NCBI RefSeq assembly: GCF_032878875.1
Contig: NZ_CP118157.1
Coordinates: forward strand, 3,348,001-3,412,000
Length of the DNA: 64,000 bases
DNA from: Microbacterium sp. AB
GTDB taxonomy: Bacteria; Actinomycetota; Actinomycetes; Actinomycetales; Microbacteriaceae
Direction of reading: 5' to 3'
The notes beneath the pieces are model-generated. The model searched no databases and was not told the origin of the DNA. It worked only from the letters and a program-made list of their open reading frames with translations. Shown in pieces: positions 53,470 to 62,128 of the stretch (positions within the stretch are counted from its first letter, which is position 1; each line of letters begins with the position of its first letter). The translations under genes and the position numbers were made by a program.

Positions 53470-55362
53470 TCACGTCACCCGATCCCGCCCCTGGCGGGTG
53501 CGACGGGCGGGGATGAGGCGAGCGGAGTTGAGGATGAACGCGGTCTCGCTGCCGACGTGCACGAACGCCGCGAGCACCGGGCCGAGCAGCCCGAACGCGG
53601 CCAGGACCATGCCGATCAGGTCGACGACGATGGTGCCGGCGAAGTTGACCATGACGATGCGGCGGGCGCGACGCGCGACGCGCACGGTGCGCACGAGGTC
53701 GTCCAGATCGGAGCTGATCAGCACGATGTCCGCGCTCTCCCGGGCGATGTCCGTGCCGCTGCCCATCGCGATGCCGACGTCGGCGCGGGCGAGCGCGGGG
53801 GCGTCGTTGACGCCGTCGCCGACCATCGCGAGCGTGCGCCCGGCGGCGCGTTCGGCGTCGATCGCGCTCAGCTTCTCGTCGGGCAGGAGCCCGGCGCGGA
53901 CGTCGTCGATGCCCAGCTCCGCCGCCACGGCGAGGGCTGTGGCCTCCTGGTCGCCCGTGATCATCAGCGTCCTCAGGCCATGCCCGCGCAGCTCGGCGAC
54001 CGCCTGCCTGGCGGTGTCGCGGATGACGTCGGCCAGCAGGACGCTCCCCGCGTATCGCCCGTCGAGCGCGACGTGGACGGCCGTGGCGGTGCCCTGGCCC
54101 TCGAGGGTCTCGGGGGCGTCGGGGACGAGAGCGCGATTGCCCGCCGTGACGGCGCGTCCGGCGACGGTCGCGGTCACGCCGCGGCCGGGCTCGTAGGCGA
54201 AGCCCGCCGACGGCCCGACCGGCAGCCCCTGCGCACGGGCGTGGGCGACGACGGCCCGGCCGAGGGGATGCTCGGAGGAGGACTCGGCAGCGGCGGCGAG
54301 CACGAGCAGTCCCTCTGCGGTCGTCCCGTCCACGGTGCGGACGCCGACGACCGTCGGGGTGCCGGTGGTGAGGGTGCCGGTCTTGTCGAACACCACGGTG
54401 TCGACGGCGGAGAGCGCTTCGAGGTGCGCGCCGTCCTTGACGAAGGCGCCCGACCGGGCGATGCGCGCGATCGCGGACAGGACCGCGAGCGGGGTGCCTG
54501 CGGCGATGCCGCAGGCACCGGCCACGACGACCACGGAGATCGTCGCGGTCACGTCCCGGGTGACGAGGAACGTGACCGCCGCGCCCGCGAGCGCGAGGGA
54601 GACGAGCCATGCGGCGAGCCGGTCCGCGAGGCGCTGCACGGGCGGCTCGGAGGATTGCGCCTGCCGCACCGACTCCACGATGCGTCCGTAGGAGGAGTCC
54701 GCGCCCACGCGCTCGGCGCGCACCTCGACGGCGCCGACCTGGTTGATCGACCCGGCGAACACCTCGCTGCCGACGGCGATGTCGACCGGCAGCGACTCGC
54801 CGGTGATGCGGGACTGGTCGGCCGTGGACCGGCCGGCCACGACCGTCCCGTCGACGGGGATGCGCCCGCCGGGACCGACCACGACGATCTGCCCCCGCTG
54901 CACGCGCGCGAGCGGCATCGTGACGACGTCGCCGCCGTCGCGGACCTGCACCGCATCGGGGAGGAACGCCATCAGGTCGGTGAGAGCGTCGCGTCCGCGC
55001 CCCATCGACAGGTCCTCGAGGATCTCGGCGGCGAGCACGAACGTCGTGATCACGAGCGAGGTGACCCATTCGCCGATCGCGGCGGCGGCCGCGATCGCGA
55101 TGAGCATGGACAGCTCCATGCTCATCCGCCGTCCCCTGAGGTCCTCCCACGCCTCGACGAGGATCGCCCGGCATCCGACGACGAGCCCGACCACCGCGAG
55201 GGCCGGCACGGCCGGCCACGGCCCGGTCAGCCCGGAGGCCACCGCGATCGCGCAGACGGCGACGAACAGCGTGCGGATCAGATCGCCGCGGTCGATGCGG
55301 CTCCACAGGCTCCGCTCCCGCCCGCCGTCCGCCGCCGCCCGCGGTTCGGCCGACACGCTCAC
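53470..55362 (-). CDS. Heavy-metal P-type ATPase with noncanonical GAC motif
   Basis: This 630-residue P1B-type ATPase has the actuator motif RITGESLPVD, phosphorylation site FDKTGTLTTG, SSSEHPLG, and hinge GDGVNDAPALA, all intact. It has no N-terminal HMA metal-binding domain. In TM6, where CPC, SPC or TPC is expected, it has VVVAGACGIAAGTPLA, so Gly-Ala-Cys replaces the usual trio and the proline is lost. TM8 has FVHVGSETAFILNS, like the H-x-G-S part of P1B-4. It should export a divalent metal. GTG 55362 overlaps the ArsR stop (GTGA). Confidence 0.88.
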   Translation of the reverse strand: MSVSAEPRAAADGGRERSLWSRIDRGDLIRTLFVAVCAIAVASGLTGPWPAVPALAVVGLVVGCRAILVEAWEDLRGRRMSMELSMLIAIAAAAAIGEWVTSLVITTFVLAAEILEDLSMGRGRDALTDLMAFLPDAVQVRDGGDVVTMPLARVQRGQIVVVGPGGRIPVDGTVVAGRSTADQSRITGESLPVDIAVGSEVFAGSINQVGAVEVRAERVGADSSYGRIVESVRQAQSSEPPVQRLADRLAAWLVSLALAGAAVTFLVTRDVTATISVVVVAGACGIAAGTPLAVLSAIARIARSGAFVKDGAHLEALSAVDTVVFDKTGTLTTGTPTVVGVRTVDGTTAEGLLVLAAAAESSSEHPLGRAVVAHARAQGLPVGPSAGFAYEPGRGVTATVAGRAVTAGNRALVPDAPETLEGQGTATAVHVALDGRYAGSVLLADVIRDTARQAVAELRGHGLRTLMITGDQEATALAVAAELGIDDVRAGLLPDEKLSAIDAERAAGRTLAMVGDGVNDAPALARADVGIAMGSGTDIARESADIVLISSDLDDLVRTVRVARRARRIVMVNFAGTIVVDLIGMVLAAFGLLGPVLAAFVHVGSETAFILNSARLIPARRTRQGRDRVT

Positions 55363-55757
55363 GGGGCGGAGCCGTCCGTGTCCCCGGCTCTCGTCGGCAG
55401 TCCCCGCTCGCCGAGGTGGTGTCCGGGCAGATCGTCGCCGACGACGTGCTCGGCCTGGAACACCGCGTGCGTCACGAGCTGCCGGGCGTGCTCGTCGACG
55501 AGGCTGTAGAACACGCGCGTGCCGTCCTGACGCGCGCTGACGATCCTGCCCCAGCGCAGCTTCGCCAGATGCTGCGACACCGCCGTCGGGGGCTTCCCCA
55601 CCCGCTCCGCCAGCTCGCCCACGGGAAGCTCGCCCGAGCGCAGCGCCAGGATGATCCTGATCCGCGTCGCATCCGACAGCAGTGAGAACACCTCGGCCGC
55701 CAGATCGACGTACGGGCTCGCCGGGCCGAATGTGCACATCTTCGAATCTTCAGGCAT
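55359..55757 (-). CDS. ArsR/SmtB family metal-sensing regulator
   Basis: This 132-residue winged-helix regulator has LLSDATRIRIILALRSGELPVGELAERVG, TAVSQHLAKLRWGRIVSARQDG (in parts LAKLRWGRIVSAR and GTRVFYSLVDEH). The last helix carries DEH, THAVFQAEH and then GHH in a tail. That spacing is like the alpha-5 Ni/Co site of NmtR-type sensors, with one ligand position changed to Gln. It should repress itself and the P-type ATPase until metal binds. Its stop overlaps the ATPase start by 4 bp. Confidence 0.88.
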   Translation of the reverse strand: MPEDSKMCTFGPASPYVDLAAEVFSLLSDATRIRIILALRSGELPVGELAERVGKPPTAVSQHLAKLRWGRIVSARQDGTRVFYSLVDEHARQLVTHAVFQAEHVVGDDLPGHHLGERGLPTRAGDTDGSAP

Positions 55758-55893
55758 ACGCAGATAGTAGGCACGCGGATGCCGGTGTCACAAGACCCTG
55801 CGGACGCCGGACGGCCCGAACGGTACGCCGGTAGCACCCGGTCGAGCCCGACGGGGGATTCGGGAGGGGGCGCCGTCTTCGTACGGTGCCCGC

Positions 55894-56136
55894 ATGAAGA
55901 CCTCGCTCGCACTCCCGGACCCGCCACGGCCTCGTACGCAGGACGCATGGCCGGCTCCGGCGCCCTCCGAGGCGGAGGAGGCGTCGCACGCACACGGCTG
56001 GCGACGCCTCGCCATCGGCCTGCTGCACATCGTGCTGTTCGCCGTCGGCCTCGTCGTGCTGCTCGTCGGATTCGTCGCATCGGCCCTCGTCCGTCTGGCC
56101 CGCGGCATGAGGTCGCACATCCGACGCCGACGCTGA
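55894..56136 (+). CDS. Small single-pass membrane protein
   Basis: This 80-residue ORF has a Pro-rich soluble N-terminus, one strong membrane segment (LAIGLLHIVLFAVGLVVLLV, about 40-63) and an Arg-rich tail (GMRSHIRRRR). It is not recognised as a family. A positively charged cytoplasmic tail suggests N-out/C-in. The ATG at 55894 has GGTGCCCGC before it (no clear SD). It precedes two glycosyltransferase genes by 106 bp; that gap contains only a small CCCGT/ACGGG hairpin. Confidence 0.6.
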   Translation: MKTSLALPDPPRPRTQDAWPAPAPSEAEEASHAHGWRRLAIGLLHIVLFAVGLVVLLVGFVASALVRLARGMRSHIRRRR

Positions 56137-56242
56137 CGGCCGCCGTCACCCGTCCGTACGGGCAAGACGATACGGCGGGCGGAGGCCCCCGGCCACACTC
56201 CCCTCCCCGTCTTCCCGGCACACACCGCGAAAGGAAACGCAC

Positions 56243-57109
56243 ATGCTCTCTCTTCTCCCTCCCCCCTCCGTCCCGACTCCCGCGACGACGCCGGGCAGGG
56301 CTCCCAGCGTCTCGATCGTCATCCCGGCGCACAACGAGGAAGCGGTGATCGAGCGCTGCCTGAAGGCCGCGATCGATCAGGTCGTCCCCGCGCGGGAGAT
56401 CCTCGTGATCGACAACCGGTCGACCGATGCCACGGCCGAGCTCGCGCGGCGCATCGCACGTCGGCACCCCGAGGCCGGGATCCGCGTGCTGGACCAGTCG
56501 GAGGAGCTCGGCCTCGTCCCCACCCGCAACCTCGGCTTCGAGGCGGCCTCGGGCGATGTCCTGGGCCGGATCGATGCCGACACCGTGGTCTTGCGGGACT
56601 GGGTCGCCCGCGTCGCCGAGACGATGACCGACCCCGCGGTCGGGGCCGTCTCCGGACCGGTCACGTACTACGACCTCCCGTTCCGCGCCCCTCGCGGCCT
56701 GTCGGACGACCTCGCCCGCCGGGCGCTGCGCCGGCTCGGGAAGCGCTACCCGTTCCTGTACGGGTGCAACATGGCCATCCGCGCCACGGCCTGGCGCGCG
56801 ATCGAGCACGAGGCGTGCCGCGACCGTCAGGACGTGCTCCACGAGGACATCGACCTCTCGGTGCATCTCTACGACGCGAACGTCGCCGTCGCCTACGACG
56901 GCGCCATGCGCGCGGACGTGTCGGCACGACGTCTCTCGACCTCGCGGGAGTCGTTCCGCGCCTACACGGAGCGGTTCGAGCGCACCTACGCCGCGCATCG
57001 CATCGACGACTGGCACCTCCGCGTCCCGCAGGCGCTGCTCCAGAGCGTCTACTGGTGGGCGCGCGTGCTGCGCTCGATCGCTCCCGCGCCTCGGGCGGCG
57101 ATCGCATGA
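56243..57109 (+). CDS. Glycosyltransferase family 2
   Basis: This 288-residue GT-A enzyme has VSIVIPAHNEEAVIERCL, EILVIDNRSTDATAELA, the DxD metal motif GRIDADTVV and a later acid in HEDIDLSVHL. It transfers a sugar from a nucleotide-sugar to an unknown acceptor, probably at the inner membrane face. The ATG at 56243 has AAAGGAAA before it. It overlaps the next glycosyltransferase (ATGA), so the two are translationally coupled paralogues. Confidence 0.88.
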   Translation: MLSLLPPPSVPTPATTPGRAPSVSIVIPAHNEEAVIERCLKAAIDQVVPAREILVIDNRSTDATAELARRIARRHPEAGIRVLDQSEELGLVPTRNLGFEAASGDVLGRIDADTVVLRDWVARVAETMTDPAVGAVSGPVTYYDLPFRAPRGLSDDLARRALRRLGKRYPFLYGCNMAIRATAWRAIEHEACRDRQDVLHEDIDLSVHLYDANVAVAYDGAMRADVSARRLSTSRESFRAYTERFERTYAAHRIDDWHLRVPQALLQSVYWWARVLRSIAPAPRAAIA

Positions 57110-57882
57110 ACGAGACGATCTCGGTGGTCATCCCGGTTCTGGACGACGCACGACTCCTCGAGCGGTGTCTCGCGTCGCTCGCCGCGCAGACCCGCCGGCC
57201 CGACGAGGTGATCGTCGTCGACAACGGCAGCACCGACGACAGCGTCGCCGTGGCCCGGGCCTTCGGCGCGACCGTCGTGCACGAACGGCGACGCGGCATC
57301 ACCGCCGCCTCCTCCCACGGCTTCGACGTCGCGCGCGGGACGGTGATCGCACGATGCGACGCCGACTCGCTGCTCCCGCCCACGTGGGTCGCCCGCATCG
57401 AGCGATCCCTCGCCTCCGCCCCCGACGCGGTGGCCGTCACGGGGCCTGCGACGTTCTACGACCTCCACGGCGTGCGCGGCGCACTCGCCCGGAGGATCTA
57501 CGTCGGCGGCTACTTCCTCTCGATGCGGCCGCTGCTCGGCCACAACGTGCTGTTCGGGTCGAACTGCGCCGTCCGGGCGCACGCCTGGCGCGCGCTGAGC
57601 GCCTCCGTCCCCCGCGACGACAGCGAGATCCACGACGACATGGACCTCAGCTACCGGCTGCCCCCGGCCTCGCGCGTCATCCTGGACCGCTCCCTCGTCG
57701 TCGGGATCTCCGCGCGTCCCTTCGACAGCCTCACCGCGTTCGGACGGCGTCTCTCACGCGCCGTCCACACCTTCTCGCTCCACCTGCCGCAGCAGCTGCC
57801 GCACCGTCGATGGACCGCGCGGTGGCGCAGCAGGGCACGCCGCTCCACGTGGATCCCGATCGGAGGCGAGGCTCGCGCATGA
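57106..57882 (+). CDS. Glycosyltransferase family 2 (paralogue)
   Basis: This 258-residue GT-A enzyme has ISVVIPVLDDARLLERCL, EVIVVDNGSTDDSVAVA, the DxD motif ARCDADSLLPP and HDDMDLSYRL. It resembles the preceding gene in layout (CNMAIRATAWRAI against SNCAVRAHAWRAL). It overlaps the preceding gene and the following small membrane protein (ATGA at each junction). A two-step glycosylation of a surface lipid or polymer is possible. Confidence 0.88.
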   Translation: MNETISVVIPVLDDARLLERCLASLAAQTRRPDEVIVVDNGSTDDSVAVARAFGATVVHERRRGITAASSHGFDVARGTVIARCDADSLLPPTWVARIERSLASAPDAVAVTGPATFYDLHGVRGALARRIYVGGYFLSMRPLLGHNVLFGSNCAVRAHAWRALSASVPRDDSEIHDDMDLSYRLPPASRVILDRSLVVGISARPFDSLTAFGRRLSRAVHTFSLHLPQQLPHRRWTARWRSRARRSTWIPIGGEARA

Positions 57883-58094
57883 TCTCCGCATCCGCTCTCC
57901 CCGTCCGGATCCTGTCGGCCATCGGGGTGTTCGCCCTCAACGCGCTCATCGCGCTGCTCGCGACGGCGTACGCGGTGGCGACGATCGCCGTCCGGATCGT
58001 GCGCCGGTGGGGCGCGAGGCGACGGAACGCCGGCGGCGGGAACGACGTCCTGGTGCACCAGGAGTCCCCGCGGGGCGGCGAATGGACCTCCTAG
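57879..58094 (+). CDS. Small membrane protein
   Basis: This 71-residue ORF has one long hydrophobic stretch (ILSAIGVFALNALIALLATA followed by YAVATIAVRIV) and an RRWGARRR positive-charge block. It is not recognised. Its ATG overlaps the glycosyltransferase stop, and its end overlaps the DedA gene by 13 bp, which supports translation as part of one operon. The N-terminus may be a signal anchor. It resembles the ORF at 55894 in layout (single membrane segment, Arg-rich). Confidence 0.6.
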   Translation: MISASALPVRILSAIGVFALNALIALLATAYAVATIAVRIVRRWGARRRNAGGGNDVLVHQESPRGGEWTS

Positions 58095-58714
58095 GGCTGC
58101 TCTCGATGCTCGAGACGTCCCTGGTGGACGCCGTCGCCTCGCCGTGGATGTACGCCGTGCTCCTCCTCGTGTGCGTCGTCGACGGCTTCTTCCCTCCGAT
58201 GCCGAGCGAGCTGGTGCTGATCGCCGCGGCATCGATCACCTGGGCCACGAGCCCCCAGACGACCGTGCTCGTCGTCGTCACGGCGACCGCGGGCGCGTGG
58301 GTCGGCGACAACATCGCCTATGCGATCGGTCGCAGACTGGGCATGGCGCCCCTGCCCGGGATGAGGGGGGAACGCGTCGCCGAGGGCGCCGCCCGAGTCC
58401 GGCACGGGTTCCACCGTCGCCCCGAGAGCATCCTCCTCACCGGGCGATTCATCCCCGTCGCGCGCGTCCTCGTCAACATGACGGCCGGCGCCACCCGCCT
58501 CGCCTACCCGAGGTACCTGCTCCTCAGCCTCGCGAGCGCGACGGCATGGGCGTTCGTCTCGGTGACGATCGCGATCCTCGTCGTCGCCTTCCTCTCGGCC
58601 GAGCCGCTCACGGCGACGATCCTCGCGTCCGCGATCGCCGTCGTCGGCGGCATCGCGGTGGACCGGGCCCTAGCCTGGAGACGAGCATCCGCGCCGCGGA
58701 GGGAGAACGCGTGA
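58082..58714 (+). CDS. DedA/SNARE-associated family membrane protein
   Basis: This 210-residue protein has several membrane segments with the DedA pattern: VVDGFFPPMPSELVLIAAA, GAWVGDNIAYAIGRRLG and the positively charged FIPVARVLVNMTAGATRLAY with the family Gly-Arg-Phe-Ile-Pro-x-x-Arg motif. DedA proteins flip lipid carriers such as undecaprenyl phosphate, which would suit the glycosyltransferases upstream. The ATG at 58082 overlaps the preceding small protein by 13 bp. Its stop overlaps the histidine kinase start (GTGA). Confidence 0.88.
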   Translation: MDLLGLLSMLETSLVDAVASPWMYAVLLLVCVVDGFFPPMPSELVLIAAASITWATSPQTTVLVVVTATAGAWVGDNIAYAIGRRLGMAPLPGMRGERVAEGAARVRHGFHRRPESILLTGRFIPVARVLVNMTAGATRLAYPRYLLLSLASATAWAFVSVTIAILVVAFLSAEPLTATILASAIAVVGGIAVDRALAWRRASAPRRENA

Positions 58715-59973
58715 CCGAATCGCCCCGCTCGCGTCCCCTGCGGCAGCTGGTCCGGCTCGTCGAGGGCCGACGAGGACCCCGTCCTCGCACCCTCATGATC
58801 CGAGGATGGATCGCCCTGGTCGCCGGCGCGGTCGTCCTGTTCTGGGTGTCCGTGCCGAGCCTGGTGGTCGACTACGACCTCGCGCTCCCGGTCGCGTTCC
58901 TGCTCGCGAGCGTCCAGTGCGTCACGCTGCCCCTGGCGGTGCGGCTGCCCCGCTGCGCGATGATCGTGCACGTCGTCGGCATCATGCTCATCGGCTGGCT
59001 CACACGCGGAAGCCTGGAGGACGACTTCTGGCCCGTGCCCGTCCCGAACCTGCTCGCGCTGACCGCGATCCTCATCGTGCTGGGGCTGCGCGAGGAGTGG
59101 ATCGTGTCCGTCTCCGCGTGGTGGCTGAGCTTCCTCGCGATGACCGTCGTGGTCGTTCTCAGCGACGGGGACCTGACCTCGCTGTCCGAATGGGGCGTCG
59201 ACGTGATGGTCAGCGTCACGGTCACGCTCATCGCGCTCGCCGTCTCCATCACGGTCGGTCAGCGCGGCCGCGTCCGCCGGATCATCGCCGACGCGAAGCG
59301 CGACGTCGAGCTCGAGCAGGCCCGCCGCGCGGCGGTCGAGGAACGGGCGCGGATCGCGCGCGAGCTTCACGACGTCGTCGCGCACAGCATGTCGATCGTG
59401 CACATCCAGGCCGAGTCCGCCCGCTATCGCGTCGCCGACCTCCCCGCAGCACAGGGGGAGTTCACCGACATCGCCCGATCCGCGCGAGCCGCGCTCGGCG
59501 AGATGCGGCAGCTGCTCGCCGCGCTCCACCCCGAGGACGAGAAGGCCTTCTACGCGCCTCAGCCGACCGTCGCGGACATCCCCGATCTCATCCGCAGCAC
59601 GGAGAAGGTCGGCAGCCCCGTCGCGTTCTCCAGCGACGTCGAGCCGGGGGCCGTGAGCCCCCTGGTCGAGCTGACGGCGTACCGGATCGTCCAGGAGGCG
59701 CTCAGCAACGTCATCCGCCACGCCCCGCACGCCGCGGTGCAGGTGACGCTGCGGCGAGGCCCCCTCGCGCTGGACGTGAGGATCCGGAACGACCCGCCGC
59801 CGCCGTCCGACGCACCCGCCCGCCGGATCGCGGAGACGGGGGGACACGGGCTCCGCGGCATGCGCGAGCGCGTCGCGCTGCTGAAGGGCGAGGTCGAGCA
59901 GCGTCCGCTGGAGAATGGTGGATACCTCGTCGCGGCGCGATTGCCGACGACGGCGGGAGAGGAGTCGGAGTGA
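58711..59973 (+). CDS. Two-component sensor histidine kinase (NarL-type partner)
   Basis: This 420-residue kinase has about five membrane segments in the first 185 residues. The HisKA_3 phospho-acceptor region is ARIARELHDVVAHSMSIV with His220. An HATPase domain follows with YRIVQEALSNVIRHA and GHGLRGMRERVALL. It should sense a membrane or envelope signal. GTG 58711 overlaps the DedA stop, and its stop overlaps the response regulator start. The unit thus runs glycosyltransferases, DedA, kinase, regulator. Confidence 0.92.
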   Translation: MTESPRSRPLRQLVRLVEGRRGPRPRTLMIRGWIALVAGAVVLFWVSVPSLVVDYDLALPVAFLLASVQCVTLPLAVRLPRCAMIVHVVGIMLIGWLTRGSLEDDFWPVPVPNLLALTAILIVLGLREEWIVSVSAWWLSFLAMTVVVVLSDGDLTSLSEWGVDVMVSVTVTLIALAVSITVGQRGRVRRIIADAKRDVELEQARRAAVEERARIARELHDVVAHSMSIVHIQAESARYRVADLPAAQGEFTDIARSARAALGEMRQLLAALHPEDEKAFYAPQPTVADIPDLIRSTEKVGSPVAFSSDVEPGAVSPLVELTAYRIVQEALSNVIRHAPHAAVQVTLRRGPLALDVRIRNDPPPPSDAPARRIAETGGHGLRGMRERVALLKGEVEQRPLENGGYLVAARLPTTAGEESE

Positions 59974-60641
59974 GCATCAAGGTCCTCGTCGTCGACGATC
60001 AGCCCATGTACCGTCTGGGCGTGTCGGCCATCCTGAACGCCCACCCCGGCATCGCCGTGGTGGGCGAGGCCGGAGACGGACAGGAGGCGATCGAGCGCAA
60101 CAGGGTGCTCCACCCGGACGTGATCCTGATGGACATCCGCATGCCGAACGTCAACGGCATCGACGCCACCCGCCGCATCGTCCACCCCGAGGGGGCAGGG
60201 AACGTGCCCGCGGTCATCATGCTCACCACCTTCGACTTCGACGACTACGTCTACGACGCCCTCCGAGCGGGAGCCAGCGGCTTCCTCCTCAAGGACTCCG
60301 AGGCGGAGACCCTCATCGCCGCCGTGGAGACCGTGCACGCCGGAGACGCCCTCCTCGCACCCCGGGTGACCCGGCGGCTCATCGAGCAGTTCGCCGAGAG
60401 CGCCCCCGCGCGGCTGAAGTCCCAGACCGTGTTCAACGAGCTCACCGAGCGCGAGCGGGACGTGTTCGAGCAGCTGGCGCGCGGCAGGTCCAACGCCGAG
60501 ATCGGCAAGACCCTCTTCATCGCCGAGCAGACCGCCAAGACGCACGTGAGCCGGGTCATGAACAAGCTCGGGCTGCGCGACCGCGTCCACGCGGTCGTGC
60601 TCGCCTACGAGACCGGCATCGTCCGGGCCGGCGAGCAGTAG
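59970..60641 (+). CDS. LuxR/NarL family response regulator
   Basis: This 223-residue regulator has the receiver domain with Asp55 in VILMDIRMPN, Thr in MLTTFD and Lys in LLKDSEAE. A C-terminal LuxR helix-turn-helix follows (LTERERDVFEQLARGRSN, AEIGKTLFIAEQTAKTHVSR). It is phosphorylated by the kinase encoded upstream and binds DNA. It starts GTG at 59970, overlapping the kinase stop. Confidence 0.93.
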   Translation: MSIKVLVVDDQPMYRLGVSAILNAHPGIAVVGEAGDGQEAIERNRVLHPDVILMDIRMPNVNGIDATRRIVHPEGAGNVPAVIMLTTFDFDDYVYDALRAGASGFLLKDSEAETLIAAVETVHAGDALLAPRVTRRLIEQFAESAPARLKSQTVFNELTERERDVFEQLARGRSNAEIGKTLFIAEQTAKTHVSRVMNKLGLRDRVHAVVLAYETGIVRAGEQ

Positions 60642-60720
60642 GTCGCGGTCCCGCTCGGATGCTACGCCGGGGGCGGACGCTTGAGCCGATGGGGTGACGC
60701 GTCGCAGGCCGACCTGTGAC

Positions 60721-60734
60721 TAGCGTGCCGGACT
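60721..60734 (+). promoter_or_regulatory. -10 box for the AI-2E-family gene, near-leaderless
   Basis: TAGCGT (60721-60726) matches the TAnnnT -10 form of this window. The ATG of the gene is at 60735, 8 bp later, so the transcript would start at or next to the ATG. There is no SD before that ATG, which fits a leaderless mRNA. Confidence 0.45.
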
Positions 60735-61892
60735 ATGCCTGCTGCCGCTCCCCGATCCCGCCGTCTCCTCCTCGTCCGCCCGTACCGCACGGGTCTGCTG
60801 ATCGCCCTGGGCGCGCTCACCGTCCACACCGCGTGGACGCTGCTCGGCCCCCTGGCTCCCGTGATGTGGTGCATCGGGCTCGCCGCGTTCTTCGCGATCG
60901 GACTGGCGCCCCTCGTCGGCGTGTTCCAGAGGATGCGGCTGCCGCGCCCCCTCGCCGTCGCCGCCGTCGCGTGCACGGTCCTGATCGCGCTGGCCGGCAT
61001 CCTGCTCCTCATCGTCCCCGCGGTGGTGGAGCAGACGACGCAGCTCCTCGCGCGGGCCGACGAGTTCGCCGCATCCGGCGCGGTGGACGCCATCGCCGCC
61101 GACGCGCAGCGGTTCGTGCCGGCCGCGCTCGTGGACGTGCGGGCCGTGCTGGACGGCATGATCGCCGGGCTGGCGTCGGGAGCGACCATGCAGACCGTCT
61201 CCCAGGGGGTCGTGGGCGCGGGCGCCGCCATCGGGAACGGCGTCTTCCTGACGACGATGGTCCTCGTCCTCACGATGTACTTCCTGGCCTCGGGCCGGTG
61301 GTTCCGCGGTCAGCTCGTCGCGACCCTGCCCCGTGCTCATCGGCGCACGGGCATCCGCATCGCCCGGCGCGTCACCGACGCCGTGGGCCAGTACTTCCTC
61401 GGACAGCTCTTCCTCGCGCTCCTCAACGGCGCGCTGAGCCTCCTCCTGCTGCTCGCCACCGGGTCGGCGCTCCCGCTCCTGTTCGCCGCGGTGGCGCTCG
61501 TGTGCGCCCTCATCCCGCTCATCGGCATCCCGCTCGGCGCGGCGATCGTGATCGGCGCGCAGGCGCTGATCGCGCCGGCCGACCCGGTCCCCTGGGTGAC
61601 GCTCGCCGTCTGGTACCTCGTCTACATGGCCGTCGAGGCATACGTGATCGCTCCCCGCGTGATCGGCAGGACGGTGGCGATGCCGGCGGTCGTCGTGCTC
61701 CTGGTGACCCTCGTCGGCGGCACGCTCTCCGGCATCCTCGGCGCTCTCCTCGCCCTCCCCCTCGTCGTCGCGGCGAGCGCGTCGACGCTCGAGCTCCGCG
61801 CTGCCCGGCGCGAGCGCCGGCCGTCGCGCGATGGACGGAGACCGCGGGCCGGGACGGCCGATCGGATGACGCCCCTCGCCTCCGGAGCATGA
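60735..61892 (+). CDS. AI-2E family transporter
   Basis: This 385-residue membrane protein has about eight membrane segments with the family's central amphipathic part. Motifs are FFAIGLAPLVGVFQRM, GQYFLGQLFLALLNGAL, ALIPLIGIPLGAAI and the C-terminal VMP-like segment YVIAPRVIGRTVAMP. The family (UPF0118) includes exporters of AI-2 and Na+/H+ antiporters; a role in AI-2 signalling should not be assumed from the name. The C-terminal tail is Arg-rich. Confidence 0.88.
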   Translation: MPAAAPRSRRLLLVRPYRTGLLIALGALTVHTAWTLLGPLAPVMWCIGLAAFFAIGLAPLVGVFQRMRLPRPLAVAAVACTVLIALAGILLLIVPAVVEQTTQLLARADEFAASGAVDAIAADAQRFVPAALVDVRAVLDGMIAGLASGATMQTVSQGVVGAGAAIGNGVFLTTMVLVLTMYFLASGRWFRGQLVATLPRAHRRTGIRIARRVTDAVGQYFLGQLFLALLNGALSLLLLLATGSALPLLFAAVALVCALIPLIGIPLGAAIVIGAQALIAPADPVPWVTLAVWYLVYMAVEAYVIAPRVIGRTVAMPAVVVLLVTLVGGTLSGILGALLALPLVVAASASTLELRAARRERRPSRDGRRPRAGTADRMTPLASGA

Positions 61893-61930
61893 CGACGGCG
61901 CGGAAGCCGTCCGCGTCCCGACGGCGCGCC

Positions 61931-62128
61931 TCAGTCCGCGCGGAAGCCGACGGCCTTGTGCGTGCCGTCGCAGAACGGCTTGATCGCCGAGACGCCGCAG
62001 CGGCAGAGCGCGATCGTCCGGCGCCTGCGGGGGATGGGCGTCCCGTCGTCGGCGACGAGGTCGACGTCGCCGCGGACGAGCAGGGGCCCGTCGGGGCAGG
62101 CCGTGATGCGCACGGGATCGCCCGGCAT
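61931..62128 (-). CDS. CDGSH-type iron-sulfur protein
   Basis: This 65-residue protein has the full CDGSH motif CRCGVSAIKPFCDGTH with Cys42, Cys44, Cys53 and His57. That is the three-Cys one-His ligand set of the mitoNEET [2Fe-2S] cluster. It likely serves as a redox or cluster-transfer partner. Its ATG shares a base with the stop of the diiron-oxidase-like gene (TGATG), so both are translated together. Confidence 0.9.
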   Translation of the reverse strand: MPGDPVRITACPDGPLLVRGDVDLVADDGTPIPRRRRTIALCRCGVSAIKPFCDGTHKAVGFRAD

